A DNA stretch of 64,000 nucleotides from Paramyrothecium sp. XJ0827 (GCA_020881915.1 JAJFPB010000002.1:62001-126000); one strand, 5' to 3'. Positions 51,101 to 63,971 are shown, numbered from the stretch's first letter. Notes: generated from the sequence alone by a model not told the origin. Program-made: numbers and translations.

Positions 51101-52994
51101 ATATTCTACTATATTATATATTTTAGGTACTTTATAGTAATATTCTTTTAAATATTTCTTATTTTCTTTAAGAATTATAATCTAATATTAAAAATATATA
51201 GTTTTAATTTTCTAGTAAAATATTTCTTTAAATATATATAGATCTTTTAACTTAGTTCTTCTTACTTAAATTAGAAATATATTATTTTTTATTTTAATTT
51301 AAAGATATATTAGGTAATAATATATTATATATAAGATCTATAAGATCTTATTATATTAAATTAAGTTAAAATTAAATAAAAGATTATATTAAGAATTAAT
51401 AGTAAATTTTACTTCCTATAGACTTATAGCTATTTTAATAAATACTACTTAAATATATACTTCTTTATTTCTAAGAAGTAAGTAATATTATTTAGTTCTA
51501 GTTTTAATTAATATATAATTAAGTAAAGTAATATACCTTTAGTAATATCTCTACTTAATTCTAATTTATTATTTAAGGATTTACTAATTATAGAGATCTC
51601 TTATAATAAGTTAATTAAGTTAATTATATTTAATATATCTTTAATTATAATTTATTAATTAAAAATATTCTTAGTAGATTCTTATTTACTAATAATATTA
51701 ATTAATTATTTCTTAATAATATTAATATTTTACTTATTTTCTATAATAAAGTAGAAGTAGATTTTTTATTTATTTTAGGGCTTATTTCTATAATTTTATA
51801 TATAATATCTCTTCTTTCTATAATTATAATAGAAGAATTCTTTTCTTTTTAAATAATATTAATTTTTATATATTTTACTATAGTTTTATAAACTATAGAA
51901 ATAAATTTCTTTTTTTTTTAGTTTATTTAGTAAGAGATTTTAAAGTTTTTTATTTTATTTTTCTATTTTCTTTTCTTCTAGTACTTCTAGTTATAGTTAT
52001 TAATTTCTACTACTTTATATATATATTTTAATAATAAGACTTTATTATATTTAACTTTAATAAGTTTATTTTTTATATTAAATTTAATTCTATTACAAAA
52101 GATTTTTTTTAAGATATTTTCTAGTTAATAAAGTAATATAGTAATATAAAGGAACTTAATAATAAGTTTAATATAAGATTTAATTTACTTAAGTAAATTA
52201 AGGGCTCTCTTAGTATTATATATTTTATTAATTATTTTAAAAATATATTTAATTTCTTCTTTAAATATTTAAAAGCTTAAGAAAATAAGTTTAATATATT
52301 TTATATAATAAATAGAAGTATTATTAATATAGTCTTAAAGTATAAATTTAAATTAAATTTATATTTTTCTAATTAAATTATAAGTTATAAATATAACTTT
52401 ATTATAATTTTATATAAAAAGTAAAAAATAATTTAAATAATATACTTTAAGTAATATAATAAATATTTAGAGCTTACTTAGGGTATTATTAAAGGGCTTA
52501 GATTTTCTAGTCTTTAGAATAGCTCTTAGGTCCTTCTAGACTTCTATTTCTCTATTAAGGCTTATACTTTAAAATTATTTAAGTATTTCTTTATTTCTTT
52601 TAGATTCTTTTATATAAAGTTATATTATATTAGCTATTTTCTTTTTTAGATTCTTAATAAATTACTTAAGTTTATAGATTTATTAGATATTAGAGTATTA
52701 TCTTAGAGTTAATTAAGCTTTTTATTAGTAATTTAGAGATCTTCTTAGATCTTAGCTTATAGAATAGTAACTTTATTATTATTATTATTAGAGTCTAATT
52801 ATAAAATTAGGTCTTTATTTATAATTATATTATTTCCTAAGGGGGTTTTCTTAGAAGTAATTTTAGTAGGTAAAGGCTTTAGTACTATAGGGTAGGCTAC
52901 TTTCTTTTTCTTAGGGATTAACTTAGTTAATTTATTTACTATTTTAATATTACTTTAGGTATAATAGTATTACCTAAAATAAGAGCTATTAATA

Positions 52995-53643
52995 TATAAT
53001 AATTAGAAGTAACTTTATATTATTAGATATAAAATAACTAAGGATTAAGTAGTATTTTATTCTTAAATAGAATAATAAGAAGATATTTAAAGTATTTTAT
53101 ATAAGTTATTACTAATCTTATAAAAGAATAATATAATAAAAGTTATTTTAGGAACTATATATTATTAATAATTAGTAGTTTTTTATTTATTCTAAAATAA
53201 AATCCTTCTATTTATATACTTATTATAATTACTTTATTAAGGTAATTACTAATATACTTAATTTAATATACTTAATTATAATATATAGATATATATATAT
53301 AATTAGTTCTTTTCTTACTTAGTATTATATAAGAATTTATTTATATTCTTAGTTCTAAAGTAATTAAATATTAGTTTCTTTTTTACTTTACTAAGTAGGG
53401 ACTATATTCTACTAAATCCCTAGAATAGTAGCTATATTATATCTAATATATTCCCCTATTATTTATCTAAATCTCTAGTTATATTAGTTCTATATAACTA
53501 TATCTTTAATAAGAACTAATATATATTTAAGTTATAATTTACTAATTAGTTTATTTAGCTTTTCTATATAATATCTATTATAACTAATATAGATTATATT
53601 TATTCTATACTAGCTTAGTTACGAAGTTAGTGCGGGTTATAAT
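52995..53643 (-). repeat. LTR of Gypsy C, right copy (5' LTR in coding sense)
   Basis: 649 bp. Its last 30 bases keep CpG and TpG (ACGAAGTTAGTGCGGG), so mutation density drops at the outer border, as also seen at the outer end of element A. Confidence 0.87.
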
Positions 53644-54260
53644 ACCTTTATTAATTTGCTTACTACAAATACATATATACGGAATTTATCCTAAGCTTAC
53701 TGTAGCTTTTTTTCGGCGTGGTGTCCGAGTAGGACCCTGGTATTACTGCCAATAAGAAGCTTGACTATGCAAGCAAAGTCTGGAGCAGTTTGTGGTCCGA
53801 TATAGAAATCTCGATCGGGCGATCTAAGCCCAAAGGGTAGCATCCGCCGCTGCGGGTTTACGGAGTGTACTAGTATTAAAGGTTGAGAGCTGAATTTGTG
53901 GACCGTGATAACCCAAGTGGCCCTATAGGTTAGACAATGGAATGCACATTCCATCCTTTAAACCTACTATATGTTCTAGGCTCAAAAACCGGCTTTGAAG
54001 GTAGAATTAACATTCCACATAGCCGGGATCAAGGAGACAATCATACCGCCACTCCCCCAGCCATCATACCACTATCGCAGCCATCAACTTTGTCATACGT
54101 AAGAGGCGCTCCAAGCATCCAAATCGAAGCATCTATGAGGATGGTAACGCATAAATAGGCTCGCCTGACTTTGAGGTGTCAGGCAAGCTAGAAACTGCTA
54201 GGTAACACACTTCAACAGTCTTAATACGGCTTTCTGGTGTTACCAGCCTTCAACATCACG
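53644..54260. other. Upstream region of the Cys-rich secreted protein gene
   Basis: Normal composition after the Gypsy border. It presumably holds the promoter of the gene at 54261. A - strand frame of 85 codons (53954-53697) is open but unrecognised, and no start or intron signal supports it. Confidence 0.45.
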
Positions 54261-55151
54261 ATGCTATTCACGCAGACACTTCTCGGATTGCTCGCCCTCA
54301 CGCTCGCGACTCCCAGCGGTGATAAGGAGGCCCGTCTGGTTAACAATGGCGGGGTAGAGAAACGAGCACCGTACTGCACGACTCAAGACATCATTAACAT
54401 GAATGTCGGTTCATGTGAATGTCGGCCCAAGTCATCTGGCTGTGGCCCAACAAACTGCGCGGCATTTGCTTGTGGCCTCTCCTCCGACAAGAAGGTCAAA
54501 TCTTGCACAGGAGGCTGCACAGATTACGAGGCTGAATGTGAAGGCTGCGGCGTCTGGTTCCACTCCGTCTGCGATTGCGTCAAGACGGGAAAATGCCCTT
54601 TTAGCAGCACTGTCCAAATAAAAGGCTCCCCGGTCTGGACGCTGATCCAACCAATCTCGTCAGCCGATGACACCCTCATCAGCACCACGGAGCTGCTCCC
54701 AGGCATCATTGAGATGTCATTGCACGACTGGGCATCGCACGACGTGGGCTGGGTCTTTGCGCAGAAGCACTATGACTCCTCGTCCCAGGCCCTAGCTCTC
54801 AATTCATATCGCACAAGGAAGCATGAACAGGTCCACATCCATGTATGCGACTTCAACAAGACCACAGTCCAGATGCTGGCGAATGAACAGAACCCCAGCT
54901 CCGGGCACTTAGTTAAGTTGTCGAAAAATAACGACTTGTTCTGCCTTGCGTTGCAGAAAGATGCCATGGTAACCACTTTTTCAACCACTCTCCACGAATT
55001 CCTGAACGAGCATCCCCAGAGCTGCTGGGGTAGGATCGGTGCGGGTATTGTCCATGATGGCAAGGGACGTACGTGGGCCTGTGCGACGAATAACACCGCA
55101 GGACCTTTGGAGCCCTTCTGTATCCGTAAATCTCATTTTGATGATCTTTAA
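54261..55151 (+). CDS. Secreted Cys-rich protein with CDP-diacylglycerol pyrophosphatase-like domain
   Basis: Single exon, 296 aa from the ATG at 54261; the longer frame starts at a GTG and is not used. A signal peptide (LFTQTLLGLLALTLA) leads to a short propeptide ending in Lys-Arg at 34-35, a Kex2 site. Residues 39-112 hold 13 cysteines in a compact domain of unknown type. From about 112 the order CP..KGSPVWTLIQP, then LALNSYRTRKHEQVHIHVC (HxHxC at 192-196), then RIGAGIVHDGKGRTWACAT follows the layout of CDP-diacylglycerol pyrophosphatase (Cdh), a HIT-like phosphohydrolase that cleaves CDP-diacylglycerol to CMP and phosphatidate. The His pair is the expected active site. Family assignment is from motif layout only. 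The fusion of a Kex-processed Cys-rich head to such a domain is unusual. Convergent with the next gene, 52 bp apart. Confidence 0.66.
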   Translation: MLFTQTLLGLLALTLATPSGDKEARLVNNGGVEKRAPYCTTQDIINMNVGSCECRPKSSGCGPTNCAAFACGLSSDKKVKSCTGGCTDYEAECEGCGVWFHSVCDCVKTGKCPFSSTVQIKGSPVWTLIQPISSADDTLISTTELLPGIIEMSLHDWASHDVGWVFAQKHYDSSSQALALNSYRTRKHEQVHIHVCDFNKTTVQMLANEQNPSSGHLVKLSKNNDLFCLALQKDAMVTTFSTTLHEFLNEHPQSCWGRIGAGIVHDGKGRTWACATNNTAGPLEPFCIRKSHFDDL

Positions 55152-55203
55152 TTATTGTCCGATAGTTAAAAAACGGCCGCCTTTTTAGGCCAATCATGGA
55201 AAA

Positions 55204-55644
55204 TTACGCATCCTCCAGCTTGCCAACCCATGCAAATTGGACGCCTAAGCTGTAGCTATTCCATTGCTCCGCCGCTTCCCAAAGACGAAGCGCCGCGAAC
55301 TGCGCGTCTCCGGGCTTAGGGTATCCGCCAGCGTACGCAGCGAAGTTGATGGTCGACCCATATTTCCAGCGCGGGATCTCCGTAAAGAGTCCTACCAAAA
55401 TGGACGCGACGGAACTGGGGTCGAAACGCTCAGTCATGCAGTTGTAGTGATCCTTGGGATCACCAGCAGCGGGATCCAATACGAGATTGCTCGCATCATT
55501 GGCGTTATAGTTCTGGAGAACCGTTTCAGGATCAAGAACCTCGACCTTAGCATTGCCGAATTTCTCTTTGATGATTTGTACAGCAATATCTCGTTGGTCC
55601 TGCTTAGGCTTAGAGGTATCGAACGGCAATTGATGGTCAGCCAT
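55204..55644 (-). CDS. Small hypothetical protein, possibly truncated
   Basis: 146 aa from the ATG at 55644 (A at -3, G at +4). A longer frame starts at 55716 but its first 24 residues look like leader sequence. Visible features are a charged N-terminal third (QRDIAVQIIKEKFG) and a C-terminal half with WKYGSTINFAAYAGGYPKPGD and LRLWEAAEQWNSYSLGVQF. The latter has the look of the region that precedes the zinc-binding helix in matrixin-like secreted metalloproteases, but no HExxH motif follows, since the frame stops at 55204. It may be a truncated gene or a distinct small protein. No signal peptide is visible, so cytosolic or unconventional export. Confidence 0.5.
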   Translation of the reverse strand: MADHQLPFDTSKPKQDQRDIAVQIIKEKFGNAKVEVLDPETVLQNYNANDASNLVLDPAAGDPKDHYNCMTERFDPSSVASILVGLFTEIPRWKYGSTINFAAYAGGYPKPGDAQFAALRLWEAAEQWNSYSLGVQFAWVGKLEDA

Positions 55645-57280
55645 GATAAATGGTTGAAGAATTTCTTGCGTATGTGTCTGTGGTGATAATAAGGTTGCTC
55701 TTGAAGAAGAAGACAATAGGTACTTAGGAACTGTCCCGCACCAGTCTTGTAAGTTATCAGCTTCCGTGGTGCGATTAAAAACAATTGGATTTGACTGTTA
55801 AGTGAAATAGCCCAAGGTGGATGACACTACATTTATAGCAAAAAGGCCTTCTGTACTAATTCGAGCAACCTTGTATGAAGGATATACTCAGTACACAAAT
55901 TTGGACGGAAATCGAAGCTTCTGGCTAGCCTCAGTCACAACGCGTGATTCTACTTGTATAAGAGCTATCGAGACTTCATTAAAGATAACTCAGTATTCTA
56001 TCATAATGCCAACTGTAGCAAGACGGTTTTCTATAGTGCAGAGGAGTGAAAACGAATTTTAAATCAATATATATTTTCACCCTGACGCGACAAATGTCTT
56101 ATCTCTCAATGCGCCTTTGCAGCCCTCTTACATAAAAGCATAACCTGGTCAAGCAGCAGATCTGTATTCCGCGTAGGCTACAACTACACTACTAACTTCT
56201 TAGATTCAGGTAGCAAACTCTATCTATTTCAAAGTAAGCACATAGAATTTCATCTCCATGACAGTCTGTAGAAGCCAGCCATGAACCTAACCAAAATCCT
56301 GTTGTGGACTGGACAGCGCGATCTTCTCGGTACAGCTACGAGCAAAGACCCTATCTTGACTTCGCATGATTCGTATCGTTCTTAATAGCTCTACCGTGAC
56401 CGTATATTTATTTGATGATTGGGACATGGCGTAATGGAGAAAATGGACGTTGAAGAATATGCTCGAGGGTGGCTACGAGTTTACTCCACGCCTATGAAAT
56501 ACTTCCGCGCTATATTCTTTAGGCTTTATAGTAATTTTGGCGTCTTCTAGTGGTTCTTAGTAGGTAGACGGTGCAGCTGAAGTCAGGTAAAGAAAGTCAG
56601 TTAGCTTAAGTAGATACACGCAGAAGTAAACTCTATTAAGCGTACTAAAGCAACCGTAGATCAGCATAAACTCGTAGTCCACATAGCCAAAGGAATATAA
56701 TTACGTCATACACTCTAATTACCGGCGAATAGCTCTTCTTTTTGGTACTGCACCCCCAGTACTACACCAAATATTAGTTATTTTATGAAGGCAAGAAACC
56801 AGCAGCTACAAAAACTCAGGACTACTATGGAATCTAAATGCACCTTCTAGTTACTACTGGGACTGGTGGTAATAGTCAAGTTATGTTCCAATATTGCAAG
56901 CATGTGAGACTGCCTGTATCACACCACAAAAGTATATAGAACCTAAAATATCACTGAAGTGGCGGTCTAACTTACTCTAGGAACATTATGGCTGAAACCC
57001 CAAGAATGCTTATGTGACTACGGAAATCTTATCTAGCATGATTCTGATAAAGAGAAATGAGCTAGCAAGGTCATAAGACAACGAGAGTTTAAGAGTAAAT
57101 TTTTGTTTATTCTAATTTTACTCTTAACTTTTAGGTACTTAGAATATTATCTAATATCCTCGAATATCCTCAGCCACAACCAGTACACAGAAACTTATCC
57201 ATAACCTGGAAACGCCTAGTATAATTGATTTTGAACTATTTTCTTAGTACAAGGCTCAAATAAACCAGTCATTACTACTC
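55645..57280. other. Intergenic region between small gene and polyketide synthase
   Basis: About 1.6 kb, moderately AT-rich but with CpA and TpG present, so not RIPped. A short + frame at 55817-56062 is unsupported. No repeat, RNA gene or further coding trail recognised. It contains the PKS 3' flank. Confidence 0.5.
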
Positions 57281-60200
57281 TTATCGCCTAGCCTGATACT
57301 TTTCTACCATCCTCATCTGTAATAATCCTCCCAATTCTTGCAAACTGCCCGCCCTCGTAATCTCCAGCACATTTACCTCTACCCCGAGCCTCTTCCTGAT
57401 CCAGTTCCTTAGCTCGATACTCACCAGACTATCAATAGCCAGATCCGCCAGCGGCACGTGCACATCAAACTCATCCTCGGGCCTCAGCATGAAGCCAAAA
57501 AGCGTACGGCCCACATGCAGCGCAAGGAAGCCCGCCGCCTCCTCCGCGCGCAAGACGGCAAGGTTGACGGCGGCGCTTTGCAGGAATCTCGTCAGCTCCT
57601 CGTCAGCCGGGTCCGCGCCCGCCTGTCCATGCGCCGCCGCCGCCGCCGACGACCAGCCCGCGTCGGCCTCGAGGTTGCGGTAGACCAGCAGGCGGGGGTC
57701 CTTGCGGAAGACAACGCGGTTATTGGGCGACGTGATGGGCAGCGTGGAGCGCAAGCCAAAGCCCATCTGCGACTGCTGTACAAAGCGCCCGGGCTCCTGC
57801 TGCGGCATGGGCCCGGGTCGCATGAGCATCAGCTCGGCGCACTCCAGAAAGTCGCTCTCCTGACTGACGTGAGAGGCGGCGGCCTGGAGCTTTTCGAGCG
57901 CTTCGGGGTTCTCGGCCACCCAACCAACGTCGCCCATGACGCCGATGTTGATAGCGGATGCGGGCAGGCCAAGCGAGTGCCGGTACGAGACGAAGGCGTC
58001 GATGAAGGTGTTGGAAGCAGAGTAATTGGCCTGGCCCCATTGCCCAAACATGGCACCGAAGGAACTGAAGAGGAAGAAGAAGTCGAGGGTTTCGGAAGAG
58101 AGCGCCTTGTGTAGATTCCATGCGCCGTCAACTTTGGGTCCCAAGGGAGCACGCCACTGGTCAAACGACATGTCCAAAAAGCTGTTGTCGTCCAAGACCA
58201 TGGACCCATGGAACACACCACATATCGGCCTGCCCGCGGTCTTGACGGCCCGGACGACGTCGTCGTAGTTGGCGCAGTCGCCTGACACCCCAATCCCGGT
58301 GCAGCCCATGCAGGCCAGTTCCCGGAAGAACGCCTCGTGTTCGGGCTTTTCAGCCGAGCGGGACAAGTAGACAAAGTGGCGAGCGCCCCGCTCGGCTAGC
58401 CAAGTGCTGATGGACCGGCCGAGACCACCCAGACCTCCGGTCAGGAGACACGCGGCATCGCTGCGCGCACGGAACGGCTCCCGTGCGACGGCCTCAGACG
58501 ACAGCTCCGTGTCGGCATTGGCAGGCATGGTAACGACCATCTTGCCGATGTGCTGCGCCTTTTGCATTAGCCTGATGGGCTCCGATACGTTGGCGGCGTC
58601 GAAGGTCCGTAACGGCAGCAAAGGCTTGATATGACCCTCTCCGGCAAACTTCATCATGCGATCCAAGAGCCTGTGACGTCGTGTTAGCCGCATGTTTGAC
58701 CAGCAAAGGGAAAGTGTCTCTCCCCCGTAACCTACCTAGCTATGACAGCTGGTCGTTGGTTCCTCATAGCACCCAAATCAAAACCGATGAAAGACCGGTT
58801 GGACTCGAATGGCTCCATTGCCAGCTTGGCCTGCCCGATGAAATCGCGCCGGCCGATCTCGATAAAGGTGCCACCTTGCGCTACACACTTCCACGACGCG
58901 TGCAGCAGCTCGCCCGACAGCGAATTGAGGACCACATCGGCGCCGCGTCCGTCCGTCATGGCCATTAGACCAGGCAGGAAACTGGTGTCGCGCGAGTTGA
59001 ATATGTGATCACGCGGAATGCCGCAGTGCTCCATGAGATGCTGCACCTTGTCCTCGCTGCCGACCGTACAGTATATGTCGGCGCCCACCATCTTGCACAG
59101 CTGTATCGCTGCCAAGCCGACGCCGCCGGCGGCCGCGTGGATCAGGACCGACATGCCTTTGGTCAGCGATGCCGCATCCAGCAAGCAATACGATGCCGTC
59201 GCATAGACGAGAGGCATGGTCGCTCCCTCTTCGAACGACATTTCCTCGGGCATTTTGGCACAAAGGAGGTGGTCGACAAGGAGCGATGTGGCAAATGTGC
59301 CACTCTCACAAACGACGACGCGGTCCCCGATGCGATGCTTGGTGACGTCGGCTCCCACTGCCGTGATGACCCCACAGCAGTCGTACCCCATGCCACGGGC
59401 AATCTTTTCGGGCTCGGAGACCAGGCCGATGGCGACCAGGACGTCCTTGAAGTTGAGCCCGACTGCGCGAACGTCTACACGCACCTCGTCGGGCGCGAGT
59501 TCCTCTTCGGGCAGTCGTTTCCAGTACAATGCATCCAGCAAGCCTGGCCGCCAAGTGTCGAGCTTGAGATACGTCTTTTGTTGCCCGCGATCCAGAGCAT
59601 CAATGGTCGTCTTGGTGCTGCTGCGCGACTGAGGCTTCTTGAATTCGGCGTCCATGTCGAGATAGTGGTAGCGTCCCGCCATAATGTGACCGGCCAAATG
59701 CACCCATTCCGCCTCGCAGTTCGTATCCGTCTCGGTCTCGACGGATCCCCTCTCTCGGCGCCGGAACTCGCCCAGCACACGCGCCACAGCCTGTGCATCG
59801 ACCTCGAGATCACCACGCGTGTCCATCCCAGAGCCGCCGTCCTGCGTCTGCCCTCCCATTTCAAGCGTAGCAAAGTCCATACCAAGCTCGAGACGCAGAA
59901 CTCTAGCCAAGCCCACGACGGGCGCGTAGCGAGGGTCGGTGCAGCCGGCCTGGCTCCCACCCGTCACCCAAAGAATGCCACACTGGCGCTCCTTGGCATG
60001 GGCAACAAAGCCTTGAAGGGCGCGGAACCCTGCCTCATCCAAGTCGTGAAAGAAGGGTTTGTCCACGTCGAGCAGGGCGACAACATCCTCGCCCGACCCA
60101 AGGTCAACGTCCGCCGCGGCTTGTGCAAAACGGTGGACGCTGACGCAATAGCCAGCGGCCTGCAACTCGGAGGTGACGGCTCGCACTTGCGCCTCAGACT

Positions 60201-63200
60201 TCTCGCCGACCTGAGCAGTGACCAGCAGCGTGACTCTTGCCGGCTCAGCCTCTGTTGGCGCTGCGGGCGTCGTCACAATGTTCAGGCACAGCCGTCCGTC
60301 AAAGAAAACGGTCTGGGCCCCGCAAAACCCAGCACTCGTGAGCTCCCTGTCCCACCGCTGTTCGTCCATGTACGGCTCTTCCGGACGGTCGTCGTCGGCG
60401 CCAAGCCACCATCCTGGCAGCACGCCCATGATCATGTTGGGCCACTTGCTGACGGGAGACAGCTCTTGCAGAAACAGCCGTCCGCGAGGATGGACAAGCT
60501 TACGGACATTGCGCAGCGTGTCTTGGATCCGTGGTGTGGCGTGAAGGACGTTGGTAGCAATAACAAGGTCGTAACTCTCTAGGTTGGCCTCAAAGCCCTG
60601 CTCGGCCGGGTCCTGCGAGATATCCAGCACGCGATACTCGATGCCCGGGAAGTCTTGGAACCGCGATTGGGCAGGCGAGAAGAAGCCCGGGGATATGTCG
60701 GTGTACGTATAGGAGAGATACATACGTTCGCCGTAAGCAGACTGCAGACCGGGCAAGACCTTGGCCGTGGTGCCGCCCGTGCCGGCGCCAATCTCGAGCA
60801 CGCGCAGGTTGGGCTTCTTGTGTGCCACCAGGTTGAGGAAGGACGTCATGTCCGTCAGCTGCATACCGTCGTATACGTCGTGCAGCAGCTTGCCGTCCAT
60901 CAGGATATCAAGACCGTCGGTGGTGCCGTGCATGAGGGCTTCGGTGGCCTCGACGATTCTGCCAATTGCCTCGGCGGCTGCGCGTGTTGCGCAGTCCATG
61001 AGCTTCGAGTATAGCGTGTCCATCACCGCCTTCCGGCGAGCGCCGTCCTCGCGAAGAACGTCCTTCTCTTCAACTCCAAACAGGCCGTCGAGTTGCGCGT
61101 CGGCGGCGAACTTTGTCGTCCATTCCGAGAAGAGTGCCATGTGCTCCTGGGCCGGTTTGATGTTTCGCACGCGCTCGGCCACTTCAATGGCGGACAGCGC
61201 AAGGTATCGGTCCAGCAGTGCAAAGTCTTGGTCTGGCGGCAAATCCGGGGTGAACAGCTTGTCAACCTCGGCGAAGGTGATGTCTGGCTTCCACTCGAGC
61301 TGGACGGCACCGTGGCGGAATTTGGCGCCGCTGCTGTTCGGACCCTCGGACTCATTGTTGTTATTGTCTACCACAGTCAAGCGGAACCCTCTGGCTTGAA
61401 CGGCAACTTGGCCGTCCGAGACGGCTGTCAGGTCGCCCGTGTAGGCATTCCTCCTACGCTCGGTAGCGCGCGCGCGAATGGCCATCCTCTTGGTCGCAGG
61501 TGGCCGACAGTAAAACTCATCAATGTAGGTTGGCACAGCCATGGTGGCGAGATTCCTCGTCAGACCGCTGCACAAGGCAAGAACAAGGGCCTGGGCCAGA
61601 CAGTCCAAGGCGGCGGGATGGACGGGGTAGTACGACTCAGCGACACGGATGTCGTTAGTGATGGACCCCACAAGCTCTGGTTCCGTCGGATGGGCCGTGG
61701 TGTTAGCGAGGCCTTGGAACCGGGGCCCGTAGTCCAAACCCGAGGCGCGGAACTTGCGGTACCATCCTTTCTCGGAAACAAGCCTCTGGAGCGGTCGCAC
61801 GTCTGGCGGCGAGCCTGGCGGGAACTCGGAGCCGGCACGAACCTGACCGAAGGCGTGCTTGACCCACGAACCGGCGTCACCATCGGGTGCTTTCCGGAAG
61901 CTGGAGATGCTGAAGTTGTACCACACACCGTCGAGCGAGTTTGTAAGCGACAATCTGTCCAGCTGCGTGACGAGCTCGACTGCAGAGTCGTGGTCCAAGG
62001 CCAAGGCCACCTTGATATGCATTCGTTGAATCGAGAAGTCGGGCGCGCCCGTCAGCTGCCGAATCGCCTCGCCCGCCATAGCCACGTAACCAACACCCGG
62101 AAGGATGACGTCGCCGAAGACCTCGTGGTCCCTGATCCATGAAACGCTTTCCAGGCGTAGAACGTTCCGCCAGCTCGGGCTGTGGTCGGTGCTCTCGATG
62201 ACACGGGAACCGAGAAGCTCATGATGGGGGAATTTCCGGAACCGGAAGTCCTTCGAGAGGCGACTCTCGGCCCACAACGGCTCCTCGTAGTGCCACGGAT
62301 ACAGCGGAAGGTCGGTCAGAAACTCGCCCTTGTCGACAATGGCGGCGAGATTCAGGGGGACGTGGAGGCTCCACAAGTCGCCCATGGCCCGGAGGAAGGC
62401 CTCGCTCCCGTCTTGGCCGCGTGTCATGACGTTGACGTAGTCGGCTTGCGAATTGGCTGACTGGAGAATCTGCCGGAGTGGGCCGGCTAGTGTCGAGTGC
62501 GGACCGACTTCGACGAACGTCTTGGTCTGCCAAGTAGATGTCGAGAGGATGTTGGCGACGGCGGTAGAAAAGCGTACGCGAGAGGTAAGATTGTCGATCC
62601 AATACTGGGGTCCAAGATCCTGGGCATCGCTGATAACGTCGCCCGTGACACTGGAATGGAAAGGGACTGAAGGCGCTTTCGGCGCGATGCCTCCTCGAGC
62701 CTTGAGAGAGGCCAGGTAGTGCGGTGCGGCGATGCCCATGTGGTGGGAATGGTATGCGCGATCCACCTTCAGCTGGCGGACAAGAACATCCGGGTACGCC
62801 TCTTCGACTCGGCGCAAGACATTCTCAAGGACGTCCTTGTCTCCCGTGAGCGTGGTGCTTTCGGGGCTGTTCTCACACCCGACCACAACACCCTTGGCCA
62901 GGTACGGTTTCACCTGCGCCGCCCCCAACCCAACCGCGGCCATGCCGCCCTGCACACCATCAACTGCAAGTGCCTTCTCCACCCACGGCATCGCCTTGCC
63001 TCGGTAGTAGGCCACGAGGATAGCCTCGCGGGCCGTCAACGCACCGCTGGCGTAAGCGCCAGCGATCTCGCCACTTGAATGGCCGACGACGGCGTCCGGT
63101 GTGAGGCCGGACTGTCGCAGCAGGTCCACCAGGGCGATCTGCAGTGCCGTGGTGCACGGCTGCGCGAGCTCAGCCTGGGACAAACGGCTTGTCTTCTTCC

Positions 63201-63971
63201 CTCGCAAAAGTTCCTCCCACAGCGACCAACTCGGTGCGTCGTCCTCGAGCGCTTGCAGGTGCTTGTCCAGGGCATTGATGCTCTCCCCGAAGCTCGGGTA
63301 GACCTGGATGAGCTCCTTGCCCATTTGAGCCCATTGGGCGCCCTGGCCACTGAAAACAAACACAAGCCTCTGCGGTTCGCGAGAAGGGGCAGTTCGCGTC
63401 GAAAACTTGGCAGTCCAGTCGTCCAACCCATCGGTTACGGCAAAGGCGCGGTGGTCGAAGGCGTCCCGCTTCATGGCGAGGGAGTAGCTCACGTTGCCAA
63501 GACGATTTGGGTGGGCGAGGTGATATGCCTGCTGCCTCTCAACCATCTTCTTGAGGGCATCGGGGTGCTTTGCTGAGAACAGGAGCAATGCGGGCTTCGA
63601 AGAAACCGTAGTCTTCTCGGACGCGGATTCCTCAGCCAGACCAGCTCCGAAAGAGGCCGCCGACCCAAGGACAGCATGGGCATTGGATCCACCAACACCA
63701 AAGCTGTTTATGCCAACAACAAAGTCCCGGTCTTTGGGCCAAGGCGTAGGCTCAGTTGGCACTTTGAGCTTACACGCCTCAAATGGTACTTTCAGAAACA
63801 TTAGTCTTTGCTTAAGCCACGCGGGATTCTACTAATTCAGAACGTACTGTTGGGGTTCGGGTTGTTGAAGTTGAGGTTGGCCGGGATCGTCTTGTGCTCA
63901 AGGGCAAGCGTCATTTTGACCAGACTGGACAGCCCGGAGGCGCCTTCGCCATGTCCGAGGTTGGTTTTGAC
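57281..63971 (-). CDS. Highly reducing type I polyketide synthase, 3' part (KS-AT-DH-MT-ER-KR-ACP)
   Basis: Visible exons, in coding order: 63971-63848, 63788-58736 and 58670-57281, with introns of 59 and 65 nt. A third intron appears to end at 63972 and runs off the window. 2188 codons are visible. Order: end of KS with KTNLGHGEG (second catalytic His); AT about 63360-62400 with GHSSGE; DH about 62230-61380 with [10 protein letters not shown] and [10 protein letters not shown]; methyltransferase about 60960-60400 with [11 protein letters not shown] about 59570-58600 with [10 protein letters not shown] about 58520-57950 with GGLGGLG, SSFG and [11 protein letters not shown] about 57540-57320 with [10 protein letters not shown], the Ser carrying phosphopantetheine. 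All catalytic motifs seen are intact and no thioesterase follows, as usual for fungal HR-PKS, so chain release needs a partner enzyme. It makes a reduced, probably C-methylated chain in the cytosol. The start and the KS Cys lie outside the window. Confidence 0.95.

Larger units (their letters stand above)
45303..53643 (-). mobile_element. Gypsy LTR retrotransposon C, RIP-dead
   Basis: LTRs 45303-45950 (648 bp) and 52995-53643 (649 bp) of the same subfamily as element A. Coding is on the - strand: the RT YLDDI box reads YLNNI near 49540-49575, and the purine tract is just inside the left LTR (complement of about 45953-45970). The integrase region is interrupted by a solo LTR at 47465-48116. 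Without that insertion the element is about 7.7 kb. The flanks (CTAAG on the left, CCTTT on the right) do not form a target duplication. Confidence 0.87.

Noticed and set aside
1..53643. Centromere or subtelomere identity of the AT-rich blocks
   Set aside because: RIPped repeats occur in both settings, but there is no telomeric repeat and the blocks are broken by ordinary genes. Composition alone is not enough.
6838..53648. Inversion caused by recombination between Gypsy A and Gypsy C
   Set aside because: Such an inversion would leave the left flank of A matching the reverse complement of the left flank of C, and likewise on the right. ATTAC, GGTAA, CTAAG and CCTTT do not pair that way.
59005..60582. 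525-codon open frame on the + strand inside the polyketide synthase
   Set aside because: It is antisense to the methyltransferase and ER regions of the synthase, whose GC-rich third positions keep the opposite strand open. The translation resembles no protein.
61093..62142. 349-codon open frame on the + strand inside the polyketide synthase
   Set aside because: It is antisense to the DH region, with the same cause as the other long antisense frame.
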